From Kingella potus (GTDB taxonomy: Bacteria; Pseudomonadota; Gammaproteobacteria; Burkholderiales; Neisseriaceae), in contig NZ_UGJJ01000001.1 in NCBI RefSeq assembly GCF_900451175.1, positions 496,001 through 560,000 on the forward strand: DNA of 64,000 nucleotides, in the 5' to 3' direction. The notes beneath the pieces were generated by a model. It did not search any database. It saw only the letters and a program-made list of their open reading frames with translations, and was not told the DNA's origin. Shown one piece after another: positions 26,204 to 34,108 of this stretch; position 1 is the stretch's first letter; the number at the start of each line of letters is the position of its first letter. The translations under genes and the position numbers were made by a program.

Positions 26204-26269
26204 TTAAATAATTATAATAACCAATATAAGTGCAATACTATTTACTGCGCTTTTATCACAATAAGACAT
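26204..26269 (-). CDS. Tip remnant sharing 11 residues with the cassette B tip
   Basis: The frame begins MSYCDKSAVNS, identical to the start of the 70-residue frame at 35215-35427, then diverges (IALILVIIII) and stops after 21 codons. The identity ends at 26237, which is exactly the left border of the 5.2-kb duplication. The recombination border therefore cuts a tip gene. Confidence 0.6.
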   Translation of the reverse strand: MSYCDKSAVNSIALILVIIII

Positions 26270-26291
26270 TTCAATACCCCCAGTTTATAAA

Positions 26292-26546
26292 TCAAAAAAA
26301 AAAAGAAAAAATAAAAAAAAACAATACCAATAAATAGTATTAAAATTGCTCCCTTTATAGTTAAAGAATCTAAATATGCAAAATTTGCCTCTATGTAATA
26401 TTTATCGTCTTTTTTTATTTTTTTATTTTTAAAATCAACCCCAAATTTCCAATATTCTTTTTTTAATAACTAGGAGTTACAAAAGCTCAACTTAAAAACA
26501 ATATACAAACACCTAAAATAATCATAAAAAAACCAAAATTTTTCAT
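26292..26546 (-). pseudogene. Frameshifted two-helix membrane protein (cassette B, copy 1)
   Basis: ATG 26546 reads MKNFGFFMIILGVCILFLS and then a TGA in this copy. A second frame then continues LLKKEYWKFGVDFKNKK and a carboxy-terminal helix GAILILFIGIVFF. Together they describe a helix, a soluble segment and a second helix like the other membrane partners. The copy at 35450-35704 has GGA instead of TGA but is still frameshifted. Confidence 0.55.
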
Positions 26547-26610
26547 TTAATTTCCGTTTCCAATATTTTTTTAATCAATCTTTTAACGAAGAATAAATTG
26601 GGACATTACT

Positions 26611-26624
26611 GTGATAATTATCAC
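26611..26624. promoter_or_regulatory. Perfect 14-bp palindrome GTGATAATTATCAC
   Basis: A perfect palindrome in the AT-rich gap between hlyD and the next cassette, 65 bases before the small membrane gene start on the minus strand. The GATAAT/ATTATC arms recall the Fur operator pattern, and frp genes are named for iron regulation, but this is only a likeness. The second copy is at 36490-36503. Confidence 0.35.
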
Positions 26625-26687
26625 GAAGAACCAAAGAACATTGCAATTAACCGTTTTGCCACACCGCAACAATTATTATTGTTTGTT

Positions 26688-26735
26688 ATACTTTAGAAGT
26701 ATGTCAAGAATTTATTATTCATACTTTGTAAGTAT
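26688..26735. promoter_or_regulatory. Twin ATACTT-N3-AAGTAT inverted repeats
   Basis: Two 15-bp inverted repeats, ATACTTTAGAAGTAT (26688-26702) and ATACTTTGTAAGTAT (26721-26735), have centres 33 bases apart, about three helical turns. They lie in the 245-bp gene-free stretch between hlyD and the next cassette. The geometry suits a dimeric regulator binding twice on one face of DNA. The same pair recurs in the duplicate at 36567-36614. Confidence 0.45.
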
Positions 26736-26791
26736 ATTGTAAATTTTGTTTTTCAAACGACCCTTCCCCCTTTACTTAGGTAACAAGTCTG

Positions 26792-28225
26792 TTACCGCTC
26801 GCGCAAACTCTCGTCCACTTTGGTTTGCAGCGGGCTGAGCAGGTAATCAATTACCCTCCGTTTGCCGGTTTTGATTTCGGCGGTAATGTTCATGCCGCCG
26901 GTAAGATTAACTTTTTGACCTTCTATCGTCAGGTAGTTTTTGTCCAAAGCAACGGTAACGGCAAACACCAAACCAAGCTTTTCGTGTTCCACCGCGTCAA
27001 AACTGACGTTTTTCACTTTACCGGTAAGATAGCCGTAGCGGGTATAGGGGAAGGATTCGATTTTTATAACGACATCCTGCCCTGCTTTGACGAAACCGAT
27101 GTCTTTATTCGGAAGCAGGGCTTCGATTTCCATTTGTTCTTCGTCGGGTACGACCACCATAATCGGCTGGGCGGCGGTTACCACGCCGCCTATGGTGTGG
27201 GTGGCAAGCTGCTGCACGGTGCCGTCCACAGGGGAATCAAGAATCATCAGTTCTTTGCGCTGCCGTGCTTTTTCGGTTTGGCTTTCAAGTTGGGCGATTT
27301 GTTCGTCGGCCTGGCGCAGGGCATCGAGGGTGTCGCGTTTGAGGGTTTGGGTGTTGAGGATAAGGTTTTGCTGCGCCTGGCGGATGCTTTCGTCGATTTG
27401 GTGCATTTGGCTTTTTTGGCCGGCAAGGTCGTTGCGGTTTTGGATGAGTTTGCTTTCCTGTTCGTAATAGGCGTGTTGGGAAACGAAGTTTTCGGCCAGC
27501 AGTTTTTTGTAGTCGGCGGTGCGTTTGGCTTCGATACCGCTGATTTGTTCAAGTTTGCGCACTTGGGCGGCAGTTACCTGCTTTTCGGCTTGGTGTCCGC
27601 GCAGGGCGGCTTGAAGCTGTATATCCTGCGCCGACCAGGTTTGATATTGGTTTTGCGCCAAGACCTGCGCGGCGGCCAGTTCGTTTTCGGGAATCTGCCA
27701 TTGCTGCGCCTGTTGTTTGTCCAACTGCGGCAACTGCCTGCTTTCCACAGCCGCCAATACGGCTTCGTAGCGCAGTTTGTTTACCCGCGCCGCCCGTAAC
27801 GCTTCGGCAGACTGGACGTAGTCGGAATCCGAGCCGATGCCTTCGAGTTCGACCAGTGTCTGCCCTGTTTTGACGTGTTCGCCGTTTTCTACGGCGATTT
27901 TTTTGACGACGGCAGTTTCCAGCGGCTGGATGGTTTTACTGCGGCTGTTTGGCGCAGTTTTGCCTTCTGCAACGGCAACGATGTCGATTTTTCCAACCAT
28001 GGCCCACAGCAAAGCCAAAAGGGCAAACAAGATAATCAGCCGCGCCGTCCATTTCGGCGCGGCGGAAACAGGGGTTTCGACCAGCTCCAAATGGGCGGGT
28101 AAAAAAGCGCGTTCGTCTCCGCTGCGCTTCGGCGGATCGAGCCGGTCGCGCACCGACCAGGCGTTACGCCATACGGCAAGGTAGCGGGAGAAGAATTCTT
28201 TATAGGCTTGGAAACGGATACCCAT
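26792..28225 (-). CDS. hlyD: HlyD-family type I secretion adaptor, copy 1
   Basis: A 477-residue membrane fusion protein joining the HlyB ABC exporter to the TolC channel. It has a cytoplasmic amino end with the HlyD-type FLPAHLELVETPVS, one membrane helix (about 60-80), a lipoyl half-motif VENGEHVKTGQTL, a long coiled-coil hairpin (about 140-320) and the closing beta-barrel. Starting at ATG 28225 gives the 478-residue size of E. coli HlyD; an upstream in-frame ATG at 28288 is possible. It follows frpC after a terminator. The protein is identical to the second copy at 36671. Confidence 0.93.
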   Translation of the reverse strand: MGIRFQAYKEFFSRYLAVWRNAWSVRDRLDPPKRSGDERAFLPAHLELVETPVSAAPKWTARLIILFALLALLWAMVGKIDIVAVAEGKTAPNSRSKTIQPLETAVVKKIAVENGEHVKTGQTLVELEGIGSDSDYVQSAEALRAARVNKLRYEAVLAAVESRQLPQLDKQQAQQWQIPENELAAAQVLAQNQYQTWSAQDIQLQAALRGHQAEKQVTAAQVRKLEQISGIEAKRTADYKKLLAENFVSQHAYYEQESKLIQNRNDLAGQKSQMHQIDESIRQAQQNLILNTQTLKRDTLDALRQADEQIAQLESQTEKARQRKELMILDSPVDGTVQQLATHTIGGVVTAAQPIMVVVPDEEQMEIEALLPNKDIGFVKAGQDVVIKIESFPYTRYGYLTGKVKNVSFDAVEHEKLGLVFAVTVALDKNYLTIEGQKVNLTGGMNITAEIKTGKRRVIDYLLSPLQTKVDESLRER

Positions 28226-28293
28226 TGCTATGGCTTTGTAAGGATTCGGTAGGGTTTGAACGATAGCACAGCAGGCTGCGCCCCTCAATAAAA

Positions 28294-28320
28294 CACACCC
28301 GCCGGTTTAAGGCGGGTGTG
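28294..28320 (-). terminator. Intrinsic terminator between frpC copy 1 and hlyD
   Basis: CACACCCGCC (28294-28303) pairs with GGCGGGTGTG (28311-28320) with 7 bases of loop. On the minus strand it is followed by TTTTATT. It would limit read-through from frpC into hlyD. A separate inverted DUS pair lies just before it (28343-28354). Confidence 0.75.
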
Positions 28321-28363
28321 CATTTTCAGACCGCTTCGTGTTTTTCAGACGGCCTGAAACGGT

Positions 28364-31300
28364 TTAGAACGATGTTGCGGCCAATAAAGGCGGTTGCGGT
28401 TGCCCGGAAACGGAAGCAGGGGACGATGCCGCACCCGACTGCGCACCGAATACTGCCATCGACTGCACCAGGCTGTCCGCCATTTGGGCATATTTGGCAA
28501 AATCCGCCGATTGGACGGTCTTGTCGGCAAACCGGAAGCGTTCGATACCGTTGCCGTTGAAGAAACCGTCTATCTGTACCGAATCCGCTTTGTTTTTGGT
28601 TTGCAGAACCAAACTTGATCCGCTTTTGAAAAAGTCCGTCTCTGCCAGTTTCAGATTATTCAGTAACAGGGTATCGGTGTCGGTTTTATTGCCGTAATCG
28701 GTAATTCTGTCCTGTCCGAAGCCTTTGCCGAAGACGTAGGTGTCGTTTCCTGCACCTCCGTCGAGATGGTCGTCTCCTGCTCCGCCGTTAAGCGCATCGT
28801 TACCCTCTCCTCCGAACAGTTTGTCGAAGCCTGATCCACCATTAAGGATGTCGTTGCCCATGTCTCCCGAAAGGGTGTCGTTACCCGCTCCTCCGTCCAA
28901 ACGGTCGTTGCCTTCATGTCCACTGAGGCTGTCGTTGCCGTCGCCGCCGTTCAGTACGTCATTGCCTTGTGCGCCGGTAAGATAGTCGTCACCCGCTCCG
29001 CCGTTCAGCGTACTGCCTTTGGCATAGGCATACAGTCTGTCGTTGCCTGCGGTGCCTTTCTGCACCAGTGCTTTGACGGCTTCGACATTCAGACGGCCTC
29101 CGTCGGCAAATTCGACAGCATCTATGCGGTAGCTGCCGGCAGCATCGTTTTCAAAGAAGTAACGGACGGTCAGTTTGTCGCTGCCGTTTTTGGCAGCAAT
29201 AACCAAGTCGCTGTTGCTGCGGGTAAAGTGGAAGTCGCTCTGTTTCTGCCCGTCGGTAAAGCGGATGGTGTCTTTGCGGCCGGCAGCGGCATCGTAGTTG
29301 CTGACGATGTCCTGTCCGAAGCCTTTGCCGAAGACGTAGGTGTCGTTTCCTGCACCTCCGTCGAGATGGTCGTCTCCTGCTCCGCCGTTAAGCGCATCGT
29401 TACCCTCTCCTCCGAACAGTTTGTCGAAGCCTGATCCACCATTAAGGATGTCGTTGCCCATGTCTCCCGAAAGGGTGTCGTTACCCGCTCCTCCGTCCAA
29501 ACGGTCGTTGCCTTCATGTCCACTGAGGCTGTCGTTGCCGTCGCCGCCGTTCAGTACGTCATTGCCTTGTGCGCCGGTAAGATAGTCGTCACCCGCTCCG
29601 CCGTTCAGCGTACTGCCTTTGGCATAGGCATACAGTCTGTCGTTGCCTGCGGTGCCTTTCTGCACCAGTGCTTTGACGGCTTCGACATTCAGACGGCCTC
29701 CGTCGGCAAATTCGATGGAATCGATACGGTAGGCACTGTTGCCGTCTTCTTCGAAATAATTGAGAACCGTCAGCCGATCGCTGCCGTTTTTGGCGTAAAT
29801 AACCAAGTCGTTGCTGCTGCGGGTAAAGTGGAAGTCGCTCTGCTTTTGACCGTCAGCAAAGCGGACGATGTCTTTGCGGCCTACGGAAGTATCGTAGTTG
29901 TTGATGCGATCCTGACCAAACCCTTTACCAAAGACGTAGGTGTCATTTCCTGCACCTCCGTCGAGATGGTCGTCTCCTGCCCCGCCGTTAAGCGCATCGT
30001 TACCCTCTCCTCCGAACAGTTTGTCGAAGCCTGATCCACCATTAAGGATGCTGATTGCGTTTGATCCGTATAAGGAATCATTGCCCGCCGTGCCGTTCTG
30101 TATGTCCAGCAAACTGTCGGCATCTTTACCCAGTGTCTTCATCCAGCCGGAGATCCTGCCCGAAGCGGTACCAGATTGGACGAAATCCATCAGCAATGCG
30201 CTACCGATCCATTGCTCCGAATAGCCTTTGCCGTATGCGGCAAATTCGGCCAAGTCGACAAAAGCTTTTTCGGGGTTTTTGGCAAAGGTTTGTTTGAAGG
30301 CCGTCTGAACGGCGGTGAAATCAAGATTCAGCTCTCCGCCGGACAACTTGAATGTCAGTTTTTCCAAATAAGGCTGCAAACGTGTTTGGAACAGCAGACC
30401 TTTATAGATGTTTTCGGCCAGCCTGCCGTAGGTTTCGTCTATGGTTGCCAATATTCCGTCAGCCTGTTGGCCGGTGGCAAAGCCGAGTGTGGATGAGTCG
30501 GTGCCGGAAAAGGCATCGAGTATTTTGACTTTTTCCCGCAAAGCCTGCCATTTGGCTTCTTGTTCTTTGCTTAAAACGGTTACCCTGTTTTTCAGTTGTG
30601 CCACCTGCGAAGGAGTAAGGCCGATGCCCTCGCCTGTTTTCGATTCTTCGAGGACAAAACCGAAACGCGGGCTGCTGCGGTTGTATTGGGGATCGGTTTT
30701 CGCCCACTCCCGAATCAGGCCGTCCAGTTGTTTCATCTGCTCCTGTTTGGTTTGGGCGGCGGAATAGGCGGACAGCACTTTGCCCAAAGCTCCCGAAAGG
30801 GCGGCGGCCTCGCGCAGATCGCGCAGGCGGCCGATGCCGTGCAGATTGGCAGCCTGTGCCTGTTTGTCCGTCAGTTTTACAGGGTTGGCATAACGGCTGT
30901 GCAAGGTATCGGCCTGCAATAGGATGTCGCCCATCTGTGCGGTTTTGCCGTCGGTTTTGGTATAGCTGCCGTTTTGGGCAAGTGTATTGCCGTTGCCGAG
31001 TACGGTACGGGTATTCTGGTAGGCCAGATTGAAGGATTTGATTTTGAGGGAGGCGGCTGTGAACAGTTCGCCGGATTGGCTGATGCCGTCCTGGTTGAGG
31101 TCGCGCCAAACGCGCAGTTGGGAGAAGATTTTGTCTTTTGCATCAATCACGCCGTCTTTGTTGCCGTCGTGCTGGGCGAGTGCGGCAAAGCCGTGTGCGG
31201 CTTTTTTGCCGCCGGAGAGGGCGGTGTTGTCGCCAAACAGTTCCGTGCCGTTATCGATACGGCCGTTGCCGTTTTTGTCCCAAACCAAAAAGCCGTCGTC

Positions 31301-32080
31301 GGATGCCAACCAGCCGCCTGCGGTGCGGATACCGTCGTTGTCGTGGTCGAACAGGCTGCCTGCAAAACCGTTGGCGGCGACTGTTTCGATGCCGTCGCCG
31401 TCAAGATCGAGAACCAGAGGATCAACAATGTGGTATTTGTCGGTGCGGTTGAGACCAAACCAGCTGCCAAACTCTTTTTGAAGCTGATTAAACCAATCCC
31501 CAATATCTGAAACCTTATCTCTAACCGCACTGCCAATTACTCTCCTCCAGTTAATATCATTACTGGCATCTACAACTTCACCGCCCAGTATCAATCCGTC
31601 TATAGCTGCACCGGGCCAGTCTCCTTTTTTAATTTCCCCATTGGATCCAAATTTAGTAAAGTTATTGCTATCTATATCAAGTATTTTTTCTCGGGAAACT
31701 TCTCCTGTTTGAGCAATATCATTTAACAACTGTTTTCCCATTTGATTTGAAAATTCATTGTATATTTTATCAGAATACTTATTGCCGACACCCCGTTGCC
31801 TCATTACTTCTTTGGTCATACTTCTCAATGCTGAATCGACAGCATCACTGCTACGACTATTAGTACTTATCGCCACACCAAACCATGCCTTGATACCCGA
31901 ATTTTCGGAAGAGTAGCTAGGCACATTACCTCGATAATCATCACGCGGAACACTGTTATATAAATAACGGTAAGCCGCCCCATAATGACCATCATACTGA
32001 AACTTGTTGATTTCCACCCTAAGCTCTCTACGCTGTGTTTCATTCAACCTGTAATTTACGTGAAAATTTTTACTACTCAT
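28364..32080 (-). CDS. frpC: FrpC-like RTX protein with self-processing module, copy 1
   Basis: A 1238-residue type I-secreted protein. Residues 1-211 are a unique tip (starts MSSKNFHVNYRLNETQ) of unknown function. The FrpC-type self-processing module starts at D220-P221 in YHIVDPLVLDLDGDG and includes Ca-binding DHDNDGIRTAGGW and DKNGNGRIDNGTE; in meningococcal FrpC calcium triggers cleavage of this Asp-Pro bond, which can link the tip to another protein. RTX nonapeptides follow (GGSGFDKLFGGEGNDALNGG) in three ~200-residue blocks encoded by 600-bp direct repeats. The hydrophobic end QPPLLAATSF resembles an uncleaved secretion tail. Host-type uptake sequences lie inside the gene (29088, 29688, 30299). 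The tip-coding part is AT-rich and the rest GC-rich, as expected of a swapped tip. Confidence 0.92.
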   Translation of the reverse strand: MSSKNFHVNYRLNETQRRELRVEINKFQYDGHYGAAYRYLYNSVPRDDYRGNVPSYSSENSGIKAWFGVAISTNSRSSDAVDSALRSMTKEVMRQRGVGNKYSDKIYNEFSNQMGKQLLNDIAQTGEVSREKILDIDSNNFTKFGSNGEIKKGDWPGAAIDGLILGGEVVDASNDINWRRVIGSAVRDKVSDIGDWFNQLQKEFGSWFGLNRTDKYHIVDPLVLDLDGDGIETVAANGFAGSLFDHDNDGIRTAGGWLASDDGFLVWDKNGNGRIDNGTELFGDNTALSGGKKAAHGFAALAQHDGNKDGVIDAKDKIFSQLRVWRDLNQDGISQSGELFTAASLKIKSFNLAYQNTRTVLGNGNTLAQNGSYTKTDGKTAQMGDILLQADTLHSRYANPVKLTDKQAQAANLHGIGRLRDLREAAALSGALGKVLSAYSAAQTKQEQMKQLDGLIREWAKTDPQYNRSSPRFGFVLEESKTGEGIGLTPSQVAQLKNRVTVLSKEQEAKWQALREKVKILDAFSGTDSSTLGFATGQQADGILATIDETYGRLAENIYKGLLFQTRLQPYLEKLTFKLSGGELNLDFTAVQTAFKQTFAKNPEKAFVDLAEFAAYGKGYSEQWIGSALLMDFVQSGTASGRISGWMKTLGKDADSLLDIQNGTAGNDSLYGSNAISILNGGSGFDKLFGGEGNDALNGGAGDDHLDGGAGNDTYVFGKGFGQDRINNYDTSVGRKDIVRFADGQKQSDFHFTRSSNDLVIYAKNGSDRLTVLNYFEEDGNSAYRIDSIEFADGGRLNVEAVKALVQKGTAGNDRLYAYAKGSTLNGGAGDDYLTGAQGNDVLNGGDGNDSLSGHEGNDRLDGGAGNDTLSGDMGNDILNGGSGFDKLFGGEGNDALNGGAGDDHLDGGAGNDTYVFGKGFGQDIVSNYDAAAGRKDTIRFTDGQKQSDFHFTRSNSDLVIAAKNGSDKLTVRYFFENDAAGSYRIDAVEFADGGRLNVEAVKALVQKGTAGNDRLYAYAKGSTLNGGAGDDYLTGAQGNDVLNGGDGNDSLSGHEGNDRLDGGAGNDTLSGDMGNDILNGGSGFDKLFGGEGNDALNGGAGDDHLDGGAGNDTYVFGKGFGQDRITDYGNKTDTDTLLLNNLKLAETDFFKSGSSLVLQTKNKADSVQIDGFFNGNGIERFRFADKTVQSADFAKYAQMADSLVQSMAVFGAQSGAASSPASVSGQPQPPLLAATSF
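28711..29910 (-). repeat. 600-bp direct repeats encoding RTX blocks (frpC copy 1)
   Basis: The first ~395 bases of the unit starting near 28711 recur almost identically from 29311, and a third, partial unit starts near 29911. Each full unit holds one inverted uptake sequence (29088-29099 and 29688-29699). The same structure is present in the other frpC copy near 38590-39789. Unit number could change by recombination. Confidence 0.8.
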
Positions 32081-32141
32081 TTTTGAATACCTTTTACTAA
32101 AAATTACTAAAAAATTAATTTACCCAAACAAACCATCTTAA

Positions 32142-32906
32142 TTAATCTTTTGATTCGATAAAATTAGCAATTCTTTCATTATTTTCAACAAATCCAGAAA
32201 TAATTTCAGGATAATCTAAAATATTTTTATTTTGTTCAATAATCTTTCTAAATCTCTCTGCAAATTGAAAGGGAGTCTCTTCAATTGCCACTACTGTATA
32301 TTTCATCCTATACTCTCCTTTTAAAATTGTTTCAACATCAAAATAATAGCGAAAAGAACTATTAGGAGTTTCAATATTAAACCTAATAAAGTTAATAGAC
32401 AATGGCCTATTCTCGTTAATAAAATTTTTCTGAATAAAAACACTATCACTGATAGGACTTACCTTATATAAGTCCATACCATTTTTACTGTCTAAATAAC
32501 TTGCGCCTAATGTTATTGCCTCATACCGTAAATATTCAAATGGATCAGATTGGAGAATACGTTTTTCTTTTTCATCTAAGGGAAAAACTGCATAAATATC
32601 AGCATATCTGCTGTCTTGTTCCGTTGCGCACTTCAGATTTCTGTCAAATTCAGGCTGTGAAAATGCTAGTCTGTTAATCCTCAGAATAATGCCGCTGCCA
32701 AATATTTTTCCGCTTTCTTCTTTGTGTTCCGATATACTACCAATCACACAATCCGGCAGGAAAACTGGAATGACCTGATTGGAAACCTTCGACTTTAAAT
32801 AAACCGTTTTAATTTCTTTGCTCATAATGTCTTCCTTATTTGAAGATTCTTTACCGCAACCCGAAAATGTCAAAGCACACAACAAAATTATTATCTGTTT
32901 TTCCAT
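32142..32906 (-). CDS. Lipoprotein upstream of frpC, FrpD-like by position (cassette D)
   Basis: A 254-residue lipoprotein with lipobox FSGC and lipidated Cys17 (MEKQIIILLCALTFSGC), then about 235 AT-rich residues without further membrane segments. ATG 32906 is chosen because AAGG lies 8 bases upstream and it begins the lipoprotein signal; an ATG at 32936 is in frame. In the meningococcus the outer-membrane lipoprotein gene frpD lies directly before frpC, and FrpD binds the FrpC amino end. Position, lipidation and order match that arrangement, so this is the probable partner or immunity protein of the tip in frpC copy 1. Sequence homology to FrpD was not established. Confidence 0.7.
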   Translation of the reverse strand: MEKQIIILLCALTFSGCGKESSNKEDIMSKEIKTVYLKSKVSNQVIPVFLPDCVIGSISEHKEESGKIFGSGIILRINRLAFSQPEFDRNLKCATEQDSRYADIYAVFPLDEKEKRILQSDPFEYLRYEAITLGASYLDSKNGMDLYKVSPISDSVFIQKNFINENRPLSINFIRFNIETPNSSFRYYFDVETILKGEYRMKYTVVAIEETPFQFAERFRKIIEQNKNILDYPEIISGFVENNERIANFIESKD

Positions 32907-32945
32907 GTAAACAGCCTTTTTAAACATACCAGCCATATAACCTAA

Positions 32946-32958
32946 ATAAATGATTTAT
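32946..32958. promoter_or_regulatory. Inverted repeat ATAAAT-G-ATTTAT upstream of the cassette D lipoprotein
   Basis: A perfect 6-1-6 inverted repeat 40 bases upstream of the lipoprotein start. It could be an operator or part of a Fur-type site, given the iron control of meningococcal frp genes. AT-rich DNA makes chance likely. Confidence 0.25.
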
Positions 32959-33008
32959 ACTAGATAAACCATAACAGCACATTACCGATACAGCACTTTA
33001 AGCTGCTC
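32955..33008 (-). mobile_element. IS1016-type remnant truncating the cassette C module
   Basis: TACTAGATAAACC and CGATACAGCACTTTAAGCTGCTC match the reversed right end of the intact IS with internal loss. The frpC-type module of cassette C ends at this remnant, which supplies its last residues (EQLKVLYR) and stop. Confidence 0.75.
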
Positions 33009-33395
33009 ATATTTTCCGCCGGCAAGGGCTGTGTTGTTGCCAAAGAGTTCCGTGCCGTTGTCGATGCGGCCGTTGCCGTTTTTGTCCCAAACCAAAAAGC
33101 CGTCGTCGGATGCCAACCAGCCGCCTGCGGTGCGGATGCCGTCGTTGTCGTGGTCGAACAGGCTGCCTGCAAAACCGTTGGCGGCGACTGTTTCGATGCC
33201 GTCGCCATCAAGGTCGAGAACCAAAGGATCAACAATGTGGTATTTGTTAGTGCGAAAGGGGAGTTTCCACCATGGTCGAACGCATTGGTATCCATTATCG
33301 TACCACCCTTTTTCCGAATCAAAAATCGGATAATTAAAATATTGTTTTCCATCGTTAGCGATAACCCATCCATCTCGATGGGCTAAAATTTCTTT
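32982..33395 (-). pseudogene. Asp-Pro self-processing module of cassette C (3' fragment)
   Basis: From the IS edge at 33395 the frame reads KEILAHRDGWVIANDGKQYF, ~30 more residues, then TNKYHIVDPLVLDLDGDGIE and the same calcium module as the full frpC genes up to NNTALAGG. It then runs into an IS remnant and stops at 32982. The frame has no start of its own: it is the continuation of 34096-34578 across the intact IS. The RTX repeats and secretion tail are missing, so the protein could not be exported unless recombined into a full backbone. Confidence 0.85.
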
Positions 33396-34108
33396 GGGGC
33401 TGTACTAGATAAGCAGTCATGATAGACTGCAAAAATGAAGATAACCCATTGTAAACTAAAAAAGAGTATCCAAAAAAAACTCCTTCAATTTTTTGTACTC
33501 GAAGTTACCGCCCGTTCTGCTGCCGATTTATTGGGCATCCACCCCAATTCAGCAGCACTGTTTTACCGCAAAATTCGTGAAGTCATCAGCTACTATCTTT
33601 CATTGGAAGCTGACGCTGTTTTTGATGGCGCTGTCGAATTAGATGAAAGCTATTTCGGTGGGCATCGTAAAGGCAAACGGGGGCGCGGAGCAGCGGGAAA
33701 AGTGGCGGTATTTGGTATTCTTAAACGGGGTGGGAAGGTTTATACCGTGGTTGTTAAGAATGCCAAAATAGAAACCTTACTTCCTGTTATCACAAGAAAA
33801 ATCATGCCTGACAGCATTGTTTATACCGATTGTTTAAGCAGCTATGACGTGTTGGATGTAAGTGGTTTTACCCACCACCGCATCAACCACAGCAAGCTGT
33901 TTGCCGACAGACAAAACCATATCAACGGCATTGAGAATTTTTGGAATCAGGCAAAACGGGTTCTGCGAAAATATAACGGAATTGACCGTAAATCTTTCCC
34001 TCTTTTCTTGAAAGAATGTGAGTTTCGTTTTAACTTTGGTACACCGTCCGAGCAGCTTAAAGTGCTGCGTCGGTGGTGTGAAATTTAGGGCTTATCTAGT
34101 ACAGCCCC
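33396..34108 (+). mobile_element. Intact IS1016-type element (IS1595 family)
   Basis: A 713-bp element with inverted ends GGGGCTGTACTAGATAAGC and GCTTATCTAGTACAGCCCC, flanked by a perfect 8-bp target duplication ATTTCTTT (33388-33395 and 34109-34116). It carries one intact transposase gene. Removing it with one duplication copy joins the two halves of the cassette C gene in frame, so it inserted into a once intact gene. Confidence 0.95.
33435..34088 (+). CDS. IS1595-family (IS1016 group) transposase
   Basis: A 217-residue intact DDE-type transposase with DESYFGGHRKGKRG, the second acid in TDCLSSYDVL and the ENFWNQAKR segment, ending EQLKVLRRWCEI. It is identical to the copy at 35764-36417, so both insertions are recent. 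It cuts and joins DNA ends to move the element. Confidence 0.95.
   Translation: MKITHCKLKKSIQKKLLQFFVLEVTARSAADLLGIHPNSAALFYRKIREVISYYLSLEADAVFDGAVELDESYFGGHRKGKRGRGAAGKVAVFGILKRGGKVYTVVVKNAKIETLLPVITRKIMPDSIVYTDCLSSYDVLDVSGFTHHRINHSKLFADRQNHINGIENFWNQAKRVLRKYNGIDRKSFPLFLKECEFRFNFGTPSEQLKVLRRWCEI

Larger units (their letters stand above)
26237..31452 (-). repeat. Segmental duplication, copy 1 (frpC backbone + hlyD)
   Basis: About 5.2 kb that is nearly identical to 35395-41331 once the IS at 35744-36456 is removed. It covers the start of a tip gene, the frameshifted small membrane gene, the control region, the whole of hlyD, and the frpC 3' part up to the codons for R-T-D-K just before the Asp-Pro site. 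The right border is where the two frpC tips begin to differ. Confidence 0.95.

Noticed and set aside
26825..27799. 324-codon plus-strand frame opposite hlyD (also 36704-37678)
   Set aside because: It is complementary to an intact, well recognised hlyD and has composition expected of a shadow frame.
28740..30034. Long open frames on the plus strand opposite the RTX repeats (and again at 38619-39913)
   Set aside because: They are the antisense of a strongly repetitive, GC-biased coding region. They repeat in step with the RTX units and have no ribosome sites or recognisable domains.
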